A stretch of 64,000 nucleotides of DNA from Leidyana gryllorum EB-2025a (lineage: Eukaryota > Apicomplexa). The notes below the pieces were generated by a model, which saw nothing but the letters and a program-made list of their open reading frames with translations, made no database searches and was not told the DNA's origin. Within the stretch, counting starts at the first letter, position 1; each line of letters starts with the position of its first letter. The position numbers and the translations under genes were made by a program. This document shows, one piece after another, positions 20,114-31,205 of this stretch. The DNA lies in assembly GCA_048772705.1 (NCBI GenBank), contig JBLWGC010000140.1:282143-346142 (forward strand). Direction: 5' to 3'.

Positions 20114-22693
20114 ATGTTCTACGCACCTAATGCACCTGTTCCCGTAATAGAGCTCGTTGATCCCAATGGCATCTACAATCGTCAATTCGAGGGCTACCTA
20201 CAAAGGCTGGCCCCCCAGTACGAATCGCGCCAACTACAGCTCCTTGAAAAAGAAGCTAAGGTCAATAACAATAAGCCGCACTGCCAGAACCTAACCTCCT
20301 CGGCAACAATAACACGTAACACGGACTCAGATCGGACAGAATCCGAAGATGATGTCGATAGTGACCAGTCCGGCGGTGTCAGCCGGCCCAGATCAGCCAC
20401 ACAGTCTGAAGAGATCTCGGACACCGAACAACAACACAGCTCTTCCTCTGTCTCGGAAGAAGAGGAGGACGAAGAAGATGAGCTGGAGTCCGCTAGCGAG
20501 GATGATCGAGAGTCCAGCTGCAGTGATGACGACGACAGTGAGGAGAGCGAGGTCGCTCTCAGTCATTATAGTGACGACGCCCGCGAGGATAGTGCATCGC
20601 CTCCCAACGAAGTGAAGACTCCTCCGGAAGAGGAAGAGACTTCTTTGTGCAGCAATGATGGGAGCAATCTCGTGCCTAAGGTATTGGAGGCCCGTGATCA
20701 GGCACCAGAGGACGGTTCGGGTGGTGTATTGAGGCCGATGGATGACGAGGAGAACAGTATGGCAAACAAAGCTAAAAGGCTTTCAGTTCTCCAAAGCCCT
20801 CGAGCGGAGCTCGAGGATCAACCCTTCAATGTCTTTACCGTGGTGGGCCCGCCGAGGAGTGGTGTCAGTGAGTCGGACATCGTGGAGACGTGTATGTTTG
20901 AGTCATTCCTCCAGGTCACCTGATGAATCTGATGTTCAATTGCTCCTTCAATACAGCGGTGCACGCGGCTGACGACACCAGGAGTGAGGACGGGGATCGA
21001 GACGGCACCCGGACCACTCTTGGGCTCTGGGCGGCCAAACTGCGACACACCGGAGGCCGGCACATGGTTCTGCTGGAAGTCGGAGGCTTCAAGGGAGACT
21101 CGGACGAGCAGAAAGTGAGTGATCACCTGCCGTCTCCCATCGCATTCAATCTTGACAGAGACTCTGGGAGCAGTCACTGACATTCACTTTGGCGGTTTCT
21201 GACGCAATTGGGGTCAATGTCTATGCCCGAGACCTCAAGAAGTATTCCGACGAAAACTACCCGGAATGGCTCCTAGAGACTCTTAAGCAAATCGTCACCA
21301 TTCAAACCAATCTCCAACATCTCAGAGATCGGTGAGGAGACGCCGATTGGTATCGTGTGAGACGAAAACACTCTCCCCCCCCCATTAGGCACCTTCCGAA
21401 GGCTCGGTATATTCTCTATTTCTTCGTGAGAGACTGGGATGGGGATATTGAGGACCTCGAGAGAATCGAGGACGAAGTTGTTACTGAGATGATGGAAACC
21501 GTTTGGAAAGCCGCGAGCCTGCCGCCGCACCTCGTAAACTTGGATTACGAAGAGTTCTATGAGCCCTCCGTCATTGCTGTCCCTTGTCTCCTGAAACCCC
21601 GAGCCAAGGAAGTGGCCAGGTTTCTTGCTGATACCCCAGAACAGTAAGTCTTACGTCTAATGGTTTGGGGGAACCGCATCCGTTGTTTCCGTCATCTATT
21701 GTGTCGATCATGTCGAGCCGTCTCCCTCCTCAGGATCTTCGGCGACATGCCAACGGCATATGGTGGAGACGTCAGTATCTGCGAGTTTGCGCCTTTCTGT
21801 GAGCAGGTTTGGGAGGAAGTTCGCTGTGGATTGCCTCCGCCATATTGGCGACGGGTGGGCGAGTTGTTGATGATGGCTCGGTGAGATGCACACATCGTTC
21901 TCTGCCCACTGAATGTCGACATAGATGTGTTGTGTTGAAGGAGCGAATAGCATTTGAATTGGTCGAGCGGGTCCGAGCTGAACAATACGCCGACTTTAAC
22001 GCTTATTGGGATAAATGTCATCCCAGACGGATGGTGAGAGTGGCATACGGAGAATTCCGTCTCTATGCCGGCGGCTACCCGACACGCATTACCAAACCGG
22101 TGGCCTATACCCTCTACGAAGCGTGAGTCGCTCGTTCGAGTCCCTCTGACACCAAATCGGGGTCTCTTCTTTAGAGTCTGCGCCGCGTACGATCCCATTG
22201 TCCAGGAGGCCGCTGGGAGACTGCTGACGATTATTCTTGAAAAGATTCTGGGGCTGCGAGAGAAGATGGTGCGGAAGAATCGCTTGTCGGACCAAATCAA
22301 GTGAGTCTCGTATTCCAGACACAATCGTGGGATGGAATATCGTCGTTGCTTCAGAGGGATAAATCGCGGCCGAATGTTGCGGAATTTCGATACTTTCATC
22401 GACGGCACCGATATGAATGTCACTCTGGATGACGGAACCCGAGTCACATACAATTTCTACTTGAACGAAATGCGAGAGTGGCTGGTCACGGCCATCAACA
22501 GGATCTTTGACCAACCGATCAACGTGCACGTAACGGAAGCACCCGTCCCGCCGGACTTTGTGAAGGCTGTGAGTGTATGCTCTCTCAGTCAGCAGAATCA
22601 GTATTTACTTGTGGGTTGCAGGGTAAAGCCTCGAGCGCTCCGCGGTTCGAAATACAGATAGTGGACAGGCGCCGATCTACAAGCGACGATTGA
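20114..22693 (+). CDS. RHD3/Sey1-like dynamin-superfamily protein with degenerate GTPase motifs
   Basis: The first exon carries a long acidic Ser/Glu/Asp tract (about residues 80-190). The RHD3/Sey1 (atlastin-like ER fusion GTPase) G-domain follows. Across introns at 20868-20914 and from 21115, the P-loop block reads GPPRSGVSHLMNLMF where active relatives have GxxxSGKSTLLNxLF. The Thr switch block is RTTLGLWAAKL and the G3 motif is EVGG instead of DxEG. The downstream RD block (YILYFFVRDWDGD) and PHLVNLDYEEFYEP align with Sey1. Loss of the P-loop Lys and of the G3 Asp argues against GTP hydrolysis. The helical region follows, but no C-terminal transmembrane hairpin is evident before the proposed stop at 22691-22693. 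Exact exon ends in the second half are approximate. Confidence 0.75.
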
Positions 22694-24133
22694 CCTTCCT
22701 GAGAGACCGATGGGCTTCTGGTACTGCTGGTTCTTCCTCGGTTGACAGACTGGGAGGGGGTGTCGGTTTTGCGTCACCGTCGTCCAGGTCGACGAGGATG
22801 GACGGGCGGTTGATCCGCTTCCAACTGATATGGCTCCCCTGCGTTATTCCTTCCATAGCGAGACGTAAAGCTGCAATCTGTGGGTCCTCCTCGCCCCCGG
22901 TCTCAACGGTCGAGTTACTGCTCGACGCGGAATCCAGAGACGTGTGAGACCTGCCCGATAGCGGTGACACTCTTGCCAACCCCACAGAGCGCTTCACGCG
23001 GTACACAATGTTCTGAGTAATGAACCCGATCATAGAAATCAGAATCAATGTCAGAACCAACTTGCAGCAAAAGTTCAGACCATTTCCACTCGACTGCAGA
23101 CATCACAAAGGCTGTACGATCAGTAATTCTTTAAACTCACCACGAGAGCTTTCAGCTTCTCATTGACCTCAATGACCTCCGCATTGGCCTCATCAGCTTG
23201 TCGACTTAACTCCAGCGCCATGCGCCCCTGCTCTTCGGCCTTGTTACCTATCTCTGTGGCGATAATGTTCAGTCGATCCACTACTTTGCCGACTTCCAAC
23301 AATTGTTTATCCTGAAACGAACCTTTGCGTTCAGCCTTTGCAGCGCGGGGGTGCAGAAAGGGTCGACAAAACCGAAGCGGGGAGGCGGTGAGAGGGTGGG
23401 ACTTACGAAGTCTTTGTCTCGAGCATCCCATCTATTCATGACCGCCTGCTCCTCGGCTGTGGGCTCCCGCCATTGCCCTCCCGCCCCATTGTCGAACTCG
23501 GGAGGAGGCGCTACTCCAGCCTCTTCCATCTGAGATCTGAAGCGGAGGACGTTATTGTTAAGTCAGGCGAGTCGCCTCCGAGGGAGCGGGAAGAGACTTG
23601 GGATTGGAACTCACATAAAGTCGGTGAGAGTGATGATTTCAGACTCCGTAAAGTCGGTTCCGCGTTTGGCTAATTCTCGGCAATCTTCAATCTGGCGTTT
23701 GATGACTTGCATCTCTTTGAACCGAATATCCAGTTCATCTGCGGAGATGCCTTTATTGGCCTTCTTGCTTTGTTTCTTGAAGATCTCCTTCAGAGTGACA
23801 AAGTTTTTGTTCAGTTCGTCCAGATTCTTGCTGATCTGCGTTCGTCGTTGAATAGCCTCCACGGTATTCCCGCTTTGAGACTGAATCTCGTACTTCTCCC
23901 GAATGAATTGCTTGGTAGAAAAGAGCATAGCGTACATTGACTTCTTCAATCTGCATCAAGCTATAGATATCCGATTCGACCAATACACTCACGTCACGAA
24001 TTCGTCAGTGGTCGCGGCTTGTTCATCTTCTGTACCCAAACACGCGTTCTCGATCCGGATCACTTTGAGCAATAACTCTTCCAATTCTGGAACGACCTCA
24101 CACAAGACAGCAGCCCTCACTCACGCTTCCCAT
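22677..24133 (-). CDS. Qc-SNARE (SYP7-like) with long C-terminal extension
   Basis: The ATG at 24131-24133 begins MGS, followed by a 28-nt intron and then a helical N-terminal region (ELEELLLKVIRIENAC; EIIEKYE-type helices around 23611-23949). The SNARE motif lies at about 23150-23310: EVGKVVDRLNIIATEIGNKA, then EEQGRMALELSRQADEANAE with the zero-layer Gln. After an intron comes the membrane anchor LVLTLILISMIGFITQNIVY. The layout is that of plant/protist SYP7 Qc-SNAREs in the secretory pathway. Unusually, about 105 residues follow the anchor (Ser/Thr/Pro-rich, ending RSLRKVNRRL). SNAREs normally stop within a few residues of the anchor. Its 3' end overlaps the convergent gene by 17 bp. Confidence 0.82.
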
Positions 24134-25226
24134 AAAAGTTGAGGGGGGGAGGTAACTTTCTGTTAGCGGGACTGGCTATCGACCCTTGCCGGTCCGGGTT
24201 CTCCGCCCCCACCACAGTCGGGTCTGTTTGGGGAGGGTTGGGCTCCTCCTTCTTGGCCGAACGCCACATCACTAGCCCACACCAATTTTTGCCACACTAT
24301 ACCACACAGTCTCTCATCAAAGCCCCACCCCTAACTAATACCCTCGAGAGCGAACCTCTGAGTGCTCGACACCCGGTACGCCCTCAATCTACACTCGTCA
24401 CTCCACACACACACTGTGTGAAAGACATAACAGGACCAACATTTAAAAACTAAATTCGCTTTAATTTTTATCCTTGCTCAGGGGCATTAGTATTATCAAT
24501 GACGCTCAGCGGACGATATACTAGTTGCTTGATTGAAAACTGACGCACCACTTCCCGTCGTTACGCACCTCTGCGTATCGCAATTTCTGCAGGGCCTCTG
24601 GCCTGACAAAGACCCGATGTGGTTTATCTCTTCGGGTCTCGATTCTTTCTGCAATATGCAGGTTATAATGGGGACGACTCTGAAATGGGGATTTCCGGCG
24701 ACACGACACCCCTTCTTGACGAGAATGCAACTGTGGTAAGCTTCACGACTCCTCTGGAGCGAAGCGGAGACGAGGGGCGCATCAAGAAAACAAGTCGATG
24801 CTGTGAAGAGAGGACACTCGACTCGGGTGGTCATTCTAGACAGAATCAGTCTTTTCTCGTGTGGGCTGCGAGTTGGTGAGAGGAACAATTTGTTAGCAGA
24901 GGGAGTATTGAAGACGAATACTCGCTATAGCTCCGGGGTGAGAGATCCATCACCCCTCCAAGTTCGAGCTGGGAGGCCTCGACGGGCGTTGGAGACCCCG
25001 CAATAGGGACCGAAAAGAGACGCCTTGAACCAGCAAGCGCTTTCCGAGGCCAGACTCTCTCCCATCGTTACTGACCCCGTCTCGCCCAGCTCCCTTCCGA
25101 GGGGTCCACAACGGTTTCCCATTTGGTTAGCAGCCGTTAGGCTCAGTTAGATTTGTCTGTGGCATTCCTTCTCTTAGTATCCACTTTGGCGCAAATACCC
25201 TTCCAAGTATTCGTGATAGCTAAAAC
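24134..25226. other. Intergenic region, boundary between housekeeping block and gene array
   Basis: This holds about 1.1 kb without a confident gene. A minus-strand open block at 24521-24730 (KPHRVFVRPEALQKLRYAEV) has a protein-like look and could be an exon of a small gene, but I found no coherent start or partner exons. A palindromic CACACACACTGTGTG sits near 24405. The region separates intron-rich conserved genes from the intronless tandem array. Confidence 0.4.
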
Positions 25227-27116
25227 ATGTTGCTGTCGGCTGGGGAAGCCCCGAATATCGTAGCCACCCCTTGGGGCGAGCTTTCCTTAGCTAATGGCCC
25301 AGCCACAACTTTGTGGTTCAGTCCGTGTACCGATCATAAATGGCTGCAGCTTGAGGAGGATGGGGCCTATAAGTTGTATTTGGAGGTCAGTGGCCCATTA
25401 GAGATCGCTGATATTGCTGAGCTGACCGAGACGCTGAAGAGGAGTCCTGTGGAGCGAGGAGGGCGTCTCACCATTGTAGTCGCGGCTGATGAGTGGACTT
25501 GGACAAAGCCTTCACATTTTCACCTGGAGACTGTCATCTTCAGACGCACTACGCTGCGGAAGTATCATGGAGAGGACGAGGAGTTTTTGGGTTGTGTGGA
25601 GCATTTGAGGGTGACTGAGGTCGATCGATGTCAGCGTCAGGTGGTCAAGTTCCGATGTGCCCGCGCCGCCGGGACACCAGGGATAAAGATACTGAGTGCA
25701 TTGAGTCGACTGATACAGGTTGACCGCGAAAGTCATCTCTGTTCCTTGGAGGTTTACTGCACGAGTATCAGTCGCCAAGCGCTCACTTCTAACTTTGACC
25801 GCGACCTCACCCTGTTTGGAGAAGAAGAGACGTGGAAACTGACTTTCGATGAGAAGAAGCCAAGTCGGGAACTGGAGGTGCACTGGAGTGACTGGGCTGC
25901 ACTGACTCCGAGTCGATGGGGTAGTGAATACCTAAGACTCTTATCGCGCTGTGCGTCAGAGTCGCGCATCAGAGCAGTGCGGTTCATCGCTCCTCACTTC
26001 ACTTGGGCTACGTCACAAGATCCAATTGAAGTGATGATGCCTCTGAGTCTTATTGCCACTGGAAGCGGGAACAACTCATTCGAGGGTCACATAATACTTC
26101 GAGACAAGTTTGAATGGGTGGCTGCCAAAGGGTCTATTGATGTGATGGGCTCCCTCGAAGGTTCCGATATCAGCTTGTGTACAGCAAACGACAGTGTTTC
26201 CAACTGTTTGCCGGCCAACCCATTGATCATTGAAACCCCAAGTAATCGGCCTGGATGGACGATTGAACCACACCGCATTAAGAACCACATCGATGGAGTC
26301 AGGAGTACAGTTGGGACCGGACAAGTGTCTTTAACAACGACGCGGGACGACTCTGTAGTCGACGAGATTGACGGTCTAGCATCCCTGGTGGCTTTCGAAG
26401 ACAGTGTGCAAGAAATGTTGAATGAATGTGTCTCCAAAAGGTGGGTGAAGAACGGCCCTACAAATTACGAACTGCGTCTTGAACACCCTGGCGGTGTTCA
26501 ACTGGAAGATATTGCGACTCTAACCCGTAACCTGCGCGACGCATTGCCGGATGAGGAAAGCGCCAGCGTTTTCATCACCACTCCAAGCTGCCACCGGTCC
26601 AGCAATCTTCGCTTCCACTTGCCAGTACGGGGATTGCACCGGGAGACTTTGAAGTGCCGCGGACGGGCTGGTCGAGAACCCTTGGGCCCCACCACCGCTC
26701 AGGGAGCTGAGACGGTTTCCTTCGCTGCCAATATTGAGACGGAGTTGTTGCGAAATGAATTGGAGATTGCCCGGGAATCGGTCGCGGACGTTTCGAGAGA
26801 CCTGTCCCAGATGACAGAGTCGTTAGCACAATCGAGACTGAAAGCTTCCGAAACGGCGGTGAAAGAGCTGAACCGCGTCGACGAGGTGAGTTTCAAATAC
26901 GATGATGAAATATCTTTGGTGTATCAGCTTCGATCATTGGTGACACAATATGGGGATTGGATAGCTAATAGTGAGACGAGATACGCGGAGATGCAGAAAG
27001 CTATGACGCAAGCGATGGAAGCTCATCAAGCCCAAATCAATACTCTCCTCGACTGTGTGCACACGGCTGCCTCCAACACACCCACTGATTGGGAAAAGTA
27101 TCGCACTTACTGCTGA
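25227..27116 (+). CDS. PCW family member 1 (divergent, plus strand)
   Basis: An unrecognised family member of 629 aa and the only intact copy on the plus strand. The first module is at about residues 30-115 (CTDHKWLQLEEDG ... IADIAELTETL ... DEWTWTKPSHFHL). A middle region shares FDRD and SLIATGSG-type landmarks with the others. The second module is at about 395-475 (MLNECVSKRWVKNG ... LEDIATLTRNLRDALP). A coiled coil occupies about 500-620. The middle lacks the FTNYCLxNV motif of the main group, so this is an outgroup-like copy. It faces copy 2 tail to tail. Single exon; no signal peptide or membrane segment. Confidence 0.75.
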   Translation: MLLSAGEAPNIVATPWGELSLANGPATTLWFSPCTDHKWLQLEEDGAYKLYLEVSGPLEIADIAELTETLKRSPVERGGRLTIVVAADEWTWTKPSHFHLETVIFRRTTLRKYHGEDEEFLGCVEHLRVTEVDRCQRQVVKFRCARAAGTPGIKILSALSRLIQVDRESHLCSLEVYCTSISRQALTSNFDRDLTLFGEEETWKLTFDEKKPSRELEVHWSDWAALTPSRWGSEYLRLLSRCASESRIRAVRFIAPHFTWATSQDPIEVMMPLSLIATGSGNNSFEGHIILRDKFEWVAAKGSIDVMGSLEGSDISLCTANDSVSNCLPANPLIIETPSNRPGWTIEPHRIKNHIDGVRSTVGTGQVSLTTTRDDSVVDEIDGLASLVAFEDSVQEMLNECVSKRWVKNGPTNYELRLEHPGGVQLEDIATLTRNLRDALPDEESASVFITTPSCHRSSNLRFHLPVRGLHRETLKCRGRAGREPLGPTTAQGAETVSFAANIETELLRNELEIARESVADVSRDLSQMTESLAQSRLKASETAVKELNRVDEVSFKYDDEISLVYQLRSLVTQYGDWIANSETRYAEMQKAMTQAMEAHQAQINTLLDCVHTAASNTPTDWEKYRTYC

Positions 27117-27529
27117 TGCTCAAGTAAGAGTGCTGGGAGTATTGTCGGGCGAGCGGGAGAAGCGTAAGTACACAAATGGGATTCGAGTAGAGTACAAAGC
27201 TTCATGTTGAACATAGTGACGCTCAACAAATCCACTATATGGCCCTCAAGACCAAATTCGAGCCGGCGGGCCACTGGTCCTCTCCACCAATAACATGTGT
27301 CACTCGCCATCGGGACGCACATATTGTCACATCCTCCCGCAGCGATGGCTGCGGTGACATATGCCGCACCTCTGTTGTAAAGAGTTCCCGGAAGGGGCAT
27401 ATGTAAGCGACTGAAAGGAGGGATCCAAGGTATCTGGCATTGCATCTCGCGTCATCAAAGATGAATCGTCGACCTGAGATTCAGAGTGTCAGTGCTCTGC
27501 GCAGCATTCGTCTGCTACTTCCCCTGTCG
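27117..27529. other. Intergenic region between convergent copies
   Basis: This 413-bp interval separates the stop codons of PCW copies 1 and 2. I see no conserved coding frame and no array sequence in it. Confidence 0.5.
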
Positions 27530-29548
27530 TTAAGACTGTGGGCTCGGCTTTGGTGTGTTCTCAATGTCTGATGTCTCCCCACAGGTGCGATCATGCGTCT
27601 CCGTTTGGTCCAGCTGTACACCCACAACGCGTATGGGGAGATCGGTGTAATCCAACAAGTGCGCGTTTGGCCCAAAAAGGTAGAACAATGCGTTTGTACC
27701 TTCGGGGAGGTGTGACTGTGTGCTCTCGACCAATTCTGCAACGCCTTTTGGATCGATCATCCCAACATGGAATAGTTCCAGGAAATACTTTGTGGGAGAC
27801 AGTGTCAACCATCGATATTGAGAACAATTCTGGAGCAATTTTATGGCGTTGGGTCCTGGATCAAATCGGGTGGGGCAGTGATCGAGTTTCAGGGATGGCA
27901 CTTCGAACACTTTATTCACAATGCGACGGGCAGCCACTTTGATTCCTTTGTCGGCCGAGCTGAATGGTACGAAGACGTTTGAGAGACAGTAATTTGTGAG
28001 TTTGCCTAATGGGCACCACAAAGTGATGTCGTCACCTCTCAGATGTGACAGGATGTGGATGGATCCATTGTCGGCCCAAAGGGTGAAGGGCTTCAGGAAC
28101 GTGAGGCTGCGACGAATAGTCACCCGCGACTTACCCCGTGCACGAAGGGAAAAGGGAACTGTGATCACAAGTGGAGAGGTGTTGGGCTTTGTATCCATCC
28201 AGACAACGTTGAGGGTAAAGTATCTCACAAGCTGAATTTTGTTGGCCCACTGATGGGAGCAGAGTTTGGTGAGCAGGTCTCCGCCCCATTCGCATGGGTG
28301 GAGTTTGGCTGTGTGATTGCTGTCTAGAAGCGTCAAGCATCTTTTGTTATCTTTGGTTGTTGTTAGAGTTATCAGTGTTTTGTAACGTGGACGGCTTATT
28401 GCAAGATTGTTCGCAAAGTGAGTGTCCAGAAATCCCCGGATGTGGTAGTCCCACTCGACAATGAACTCACATTTGTTATGTGATTCTTCCCCTTCAAACC
28501 AGTGCGTGATCGCTCGCAGATCCGCCAAGCTCGGCTGCTCGTACTGGATAGCATCAGGAGAGGGAATGAAAAGCACAGTCTGACGGCTACCGCCTTTTGG
28601 GGCAGAGATGATCAAACGGTCCACGTTGCTCATGAAGTCATCACGAGACTCCATGCCAATGACTCTCCCAATACGCGCTCTGCTGATCAATGTGTGCAAA
28701 TGAAACTCTGCGGGGCCATTGAGTTCCCAACCCCAGCATTTAACGACAAGGCGAACCTCGAGAGCCACTTTCTTCGCATCCAATTGAGAGCGGATTTGTT
28801 GGGTCAGCTGCGCCACGTCTCCTAACGCCATCAGGCCTTGAACGAGTAGTCGAAGTTCGTACCAATCTTTCTCAGCCCTGTAGATCACTTGGCGAGCCGC
28901 ACAGTACCTCAGAAAGTTAGCACAATAGGCGCACACCCGCAGGGTTATGTCTTCCGTCAGTACGATGGATGCACTGATGATCGCTTCGTCGGTGCGCAGT
29001 CTCACCATCGGTATTCTGGGTCCATCGGTATCATCACCCTGCTGATCCACGTCGGAAGAGACCTCAATCATTCCGTCAGCCTCGGTCGAGGTGAGAAAGC
29101 CCTCCGCAGTCGCGTAGCTGCACGACTGGGCTGAAGTTTCGGCTGGCCTCACACCCTTTCCTACCGATTTTCTTCTGCGCGACCCGGATGCCTCGTCGGC
29201 AGCAGAATGCCGTATAGCCACCACCCGTCCACTCAGATCATAGAATATGTGAATCAGCGGTCCTCGGTGGTCCTCCATCCTGGTGGCCTTTCCTTCCTCG
29301 GCTCGCTCGCGAACGACGGCTTGTCCTTCCCTAAATCGTGTCAAACATAGACTTCTCCACCGCGAGATGTTCAGCATAGTGCGCGAAGAGTGATAACAAG
29401 AAGTTCCTTTGCCTCCACCTACAACAAATGCCACCAATGATATAGTGCGTCTGAATGACATTTCTGGAGAAAAGCTGTTGGCCTTCCCAGCGATGACCCT
29501 CGGCGTTTCGCACACAACATACCTCGACATCACGAGGCGGTATTTCAT
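27530..29548 (-). CDS. PCW family member 2 (divergent, no coiled coil)
   Basis: A single-exon gene of 672 aa. It differs from the main group by an N-terminal extension of about 190 residues and by ending shortly after the second module, with no coiled-coil tail. Module one reads YCANFLRYCAARQVIYRAEK with GDVAQLTQQI and WGWELNGPAEFHL. The middle carries the family landmarks LTNYCLSNVFV and AARRIVNKVFEV. Module two reads LLQNCSQYRW ... KYFLELFHVGMIDPKGVAEL. The annotated start may be too far upstream, because the first 100 residues have no counterpart. The conserved middle motif LTNYCL-SNV makes family membership clear despite low identity elsewhere. Confidence 0.72.
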   Translation of the reverse strand: MKYRLVMSRYVVCETPRVIAGKANSFSPEMSFRRTISLVAFVVGGGKGTSCYHSSRTMLNISRWRSLCLTRFREGQAVVRERAEEGKATRMEDHRGPLIHIFYDLSGRVVAIRHSAADEASGSRRRKSVGKGVRPAETSAQSCSYATAEGFLTSTEADGMIEVSSDVDQQGDDTDGPRIPMVRLRTDEAIISASIVLTEDITLRVCAYCANFLRYCAARQVIYRAEKDWYELRLLVQGLMALGDVAQLTQQIRSQLDAKKVALEVRLVVKCWGWELNGPAEFHLHTLISRARIGRVIGMESRDDFMSNVDRLIISAPKGGSRQTVLFIPSPDAIQYEQPSLADLRAITHWFEGEESHNKCEFIVEWDYHIRGFLDTHFANNLAISRPRYKTLITLTTTKDNKRCLTLLDSNHTAKLHPCEWGGDLLTKLCSHQWANKIQLVRYFTLNVVWMDTKPNTSPLVITVPFSLRARGKSRVTIRRSLTFLKPFTLWADNGSIHILSHLRGDDITLWCPLGKLTNYCLSNVFVPFSSADKGIKVAARRIVNKVFEVPSLKLDHCPTRFDPGPNAIKLLQNCSQYRWLTLSPTKYFLELFHVGMIDPKGVAELVESTQSHLPEGTNALFYLFGPNAHLLDYTDLPIRVVGVQLDQTETHDRTCGETSDIENTPKPSPQS

Positions 29549-30238
29549 TCATGGGGACAGCAGAAGCTCGTCAACTATACTGATGAAGTGTTCGTCCTCA
29601 AAACTCGTCGTCTACCGAGTTGTCGCCCTCTGATCAATTGAGCGATCTCCTCAATCAGCTGTCTGCATCCGTTGTCGAGCTCCCATATTCTTGAGCGATC
29701 AGCTGTCTGCATCAGTTATCGCCCTTCCCCATTCATTCGCACTGAGTTGTCGCAGGGCGATTAATTGAGTGTTCGGACGGCTCGAATAGCCGCCTGGGGT
29801 GTCAACACTTGAGTGTGAGCTAGACGTTCTGGCCAAGTCGTCGCCTGTGGACAGCATTGCTCATTTCGAGGGGTATTGCGCTGCCGCATTCACCAATTAT
29901 AGGCCTATTGCCGCAATCCGGGTGGCCAACTGGGCCAAGGCTCTCGTCTAATTCGGCTTCAATGTGTCATTGTGAGTATCAGTCTCTGTTTGCGCCCCCC
30001 TTCGTGCACTAAACAACTCAATCCGGGCTTTTAATCGGCAATCTCATCCGCCCGAGTCGCCAGTTGTCGCTCCAACGCGTCCATCCAGCCGGTACTCCCA
30101 GCAGCAATCCTCCCTGGCGTAGACACCCACACCAGGTGGAGCGTCCACCAGCTTCCTCACTTCAACGAGGAGATCGCTCTCGGTAACCATGAAGTCTTCG
30201 AAATTTGTGGTTAGGTGGGCCACGCTGTGGTTCTGAGT
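29549..30238. other. Intergenic region
   Basis: About 690 bp with no supported gene. A partly repeated segment occurs around 29630-29750, where two copies of 'gagcgatc...cagctgtctgcatc' sit about 60 bp apart. No array-family coding signal is detected. Confidence 0.5.
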
Positions 30239-31205
30239 CGCGACTCGCCCTCGCGATCGTCACGTGGAATCAATCCAAGAAGGTTCACTGGGGGTCGCCG
30301 TGGCGCTTCGATAGGGTTGAGGTACGATGTCAGGTGCTGTGGACCCTTGTCGCCTCAACTGCACGATAGGATCAGTCACAGCCATTTCATTTGCGGTCAA
30401 AGTGGCGATCTGCCTCAATTTGGCGGCGTCTGTTCTTCGCAGTCCGAGACCATTCTCGCGTAACTCTGCGATCTGCGTTTCGTATTCGCGCTCACAAATC
30501 TCTGCACCGTTCTCCAATATCTCAACCTCAGCATTGTTGACTTGTGAGTGGAGGCGACTGGGAAAGCGGTCGTCGTTAGACGGATACGGGCTCGACGTAC
30601 ACTGCTCGCCCGTCACTTTCAGAGCGGAGGTCAGCGGGTCCTGCCTTGTGTACGCCGCAATGTGAACGGTGGCGATTATCCTTCCGTCTGTCGGCAACTC
30701 GACGTGGATCTTTCGGCTTAGTTCGGCCGGATCCTCCAAGCTCACATGGACGTTTCTCCGGATGTTCGAGACATACAAATTTGTCGGCGGCCCCTTGAAA
30801 CCATTCGAGTGGTTCCAATTGTTCCAGGAATCTGGTCACCCGATCCCCGGGATCGATCCATTTGAACTCTTCGGCATCGGTATTCAAGATTGGGAGCACT
30901 TTGTTGTCATTTGGGCAGAAGTGACAATCACTCCGCGGCTTCTGAAGCCTCTGAGACGATTCTGATATGGGATGGAACCACACATCTCCCATCTAACCCG
31001 CCGTCACAGTCACTGATGCGGCTTCAGACTGACAGAGAGATCTCCCTTCGCAAAACAACGGACAATCAACGACATCCCACGTCTGGTAGCACAAAGGCTC
31101 CGCGCTGAATCGATTCTCAAAGATGAGTGTTCAGGCGCCAATGTTTTCATCAATGCAAAAGGGCAGCACTGAAAGACTTTGGGTTATAGCGTTGAGAGCT
31201 CCTTA
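30239..31205 (-). pseudogene. PCW copy 3, decayed (module two plus coil)
   Basis: Minus-strand relic with frameshifts. The block IDPGDRVTRFLEQLEPLEWF, then HVSLEDPAELSRKIHVELPT and IIATVHIAAYT, corresponds to the end of the middle region and the second module. A coiled-coil start (AEVEILENGAEICEREYE) follows in a different frame near 30540. At about 31175-31200 a remnant reading ALNAITQ matches the middle-domain ALNGITQ motif. The N-terminal half is missing or unrecognisable. No continuous frame remains. Confidence 0.75.

Noticed and set aside
24496-24888. Small gene on the minus strand (130 codons)
   Set aside because: Two overlapping frames look equally plausible, no clear splice sites or start, and no motif. 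Recorded only as unresolved intergenic sequence.
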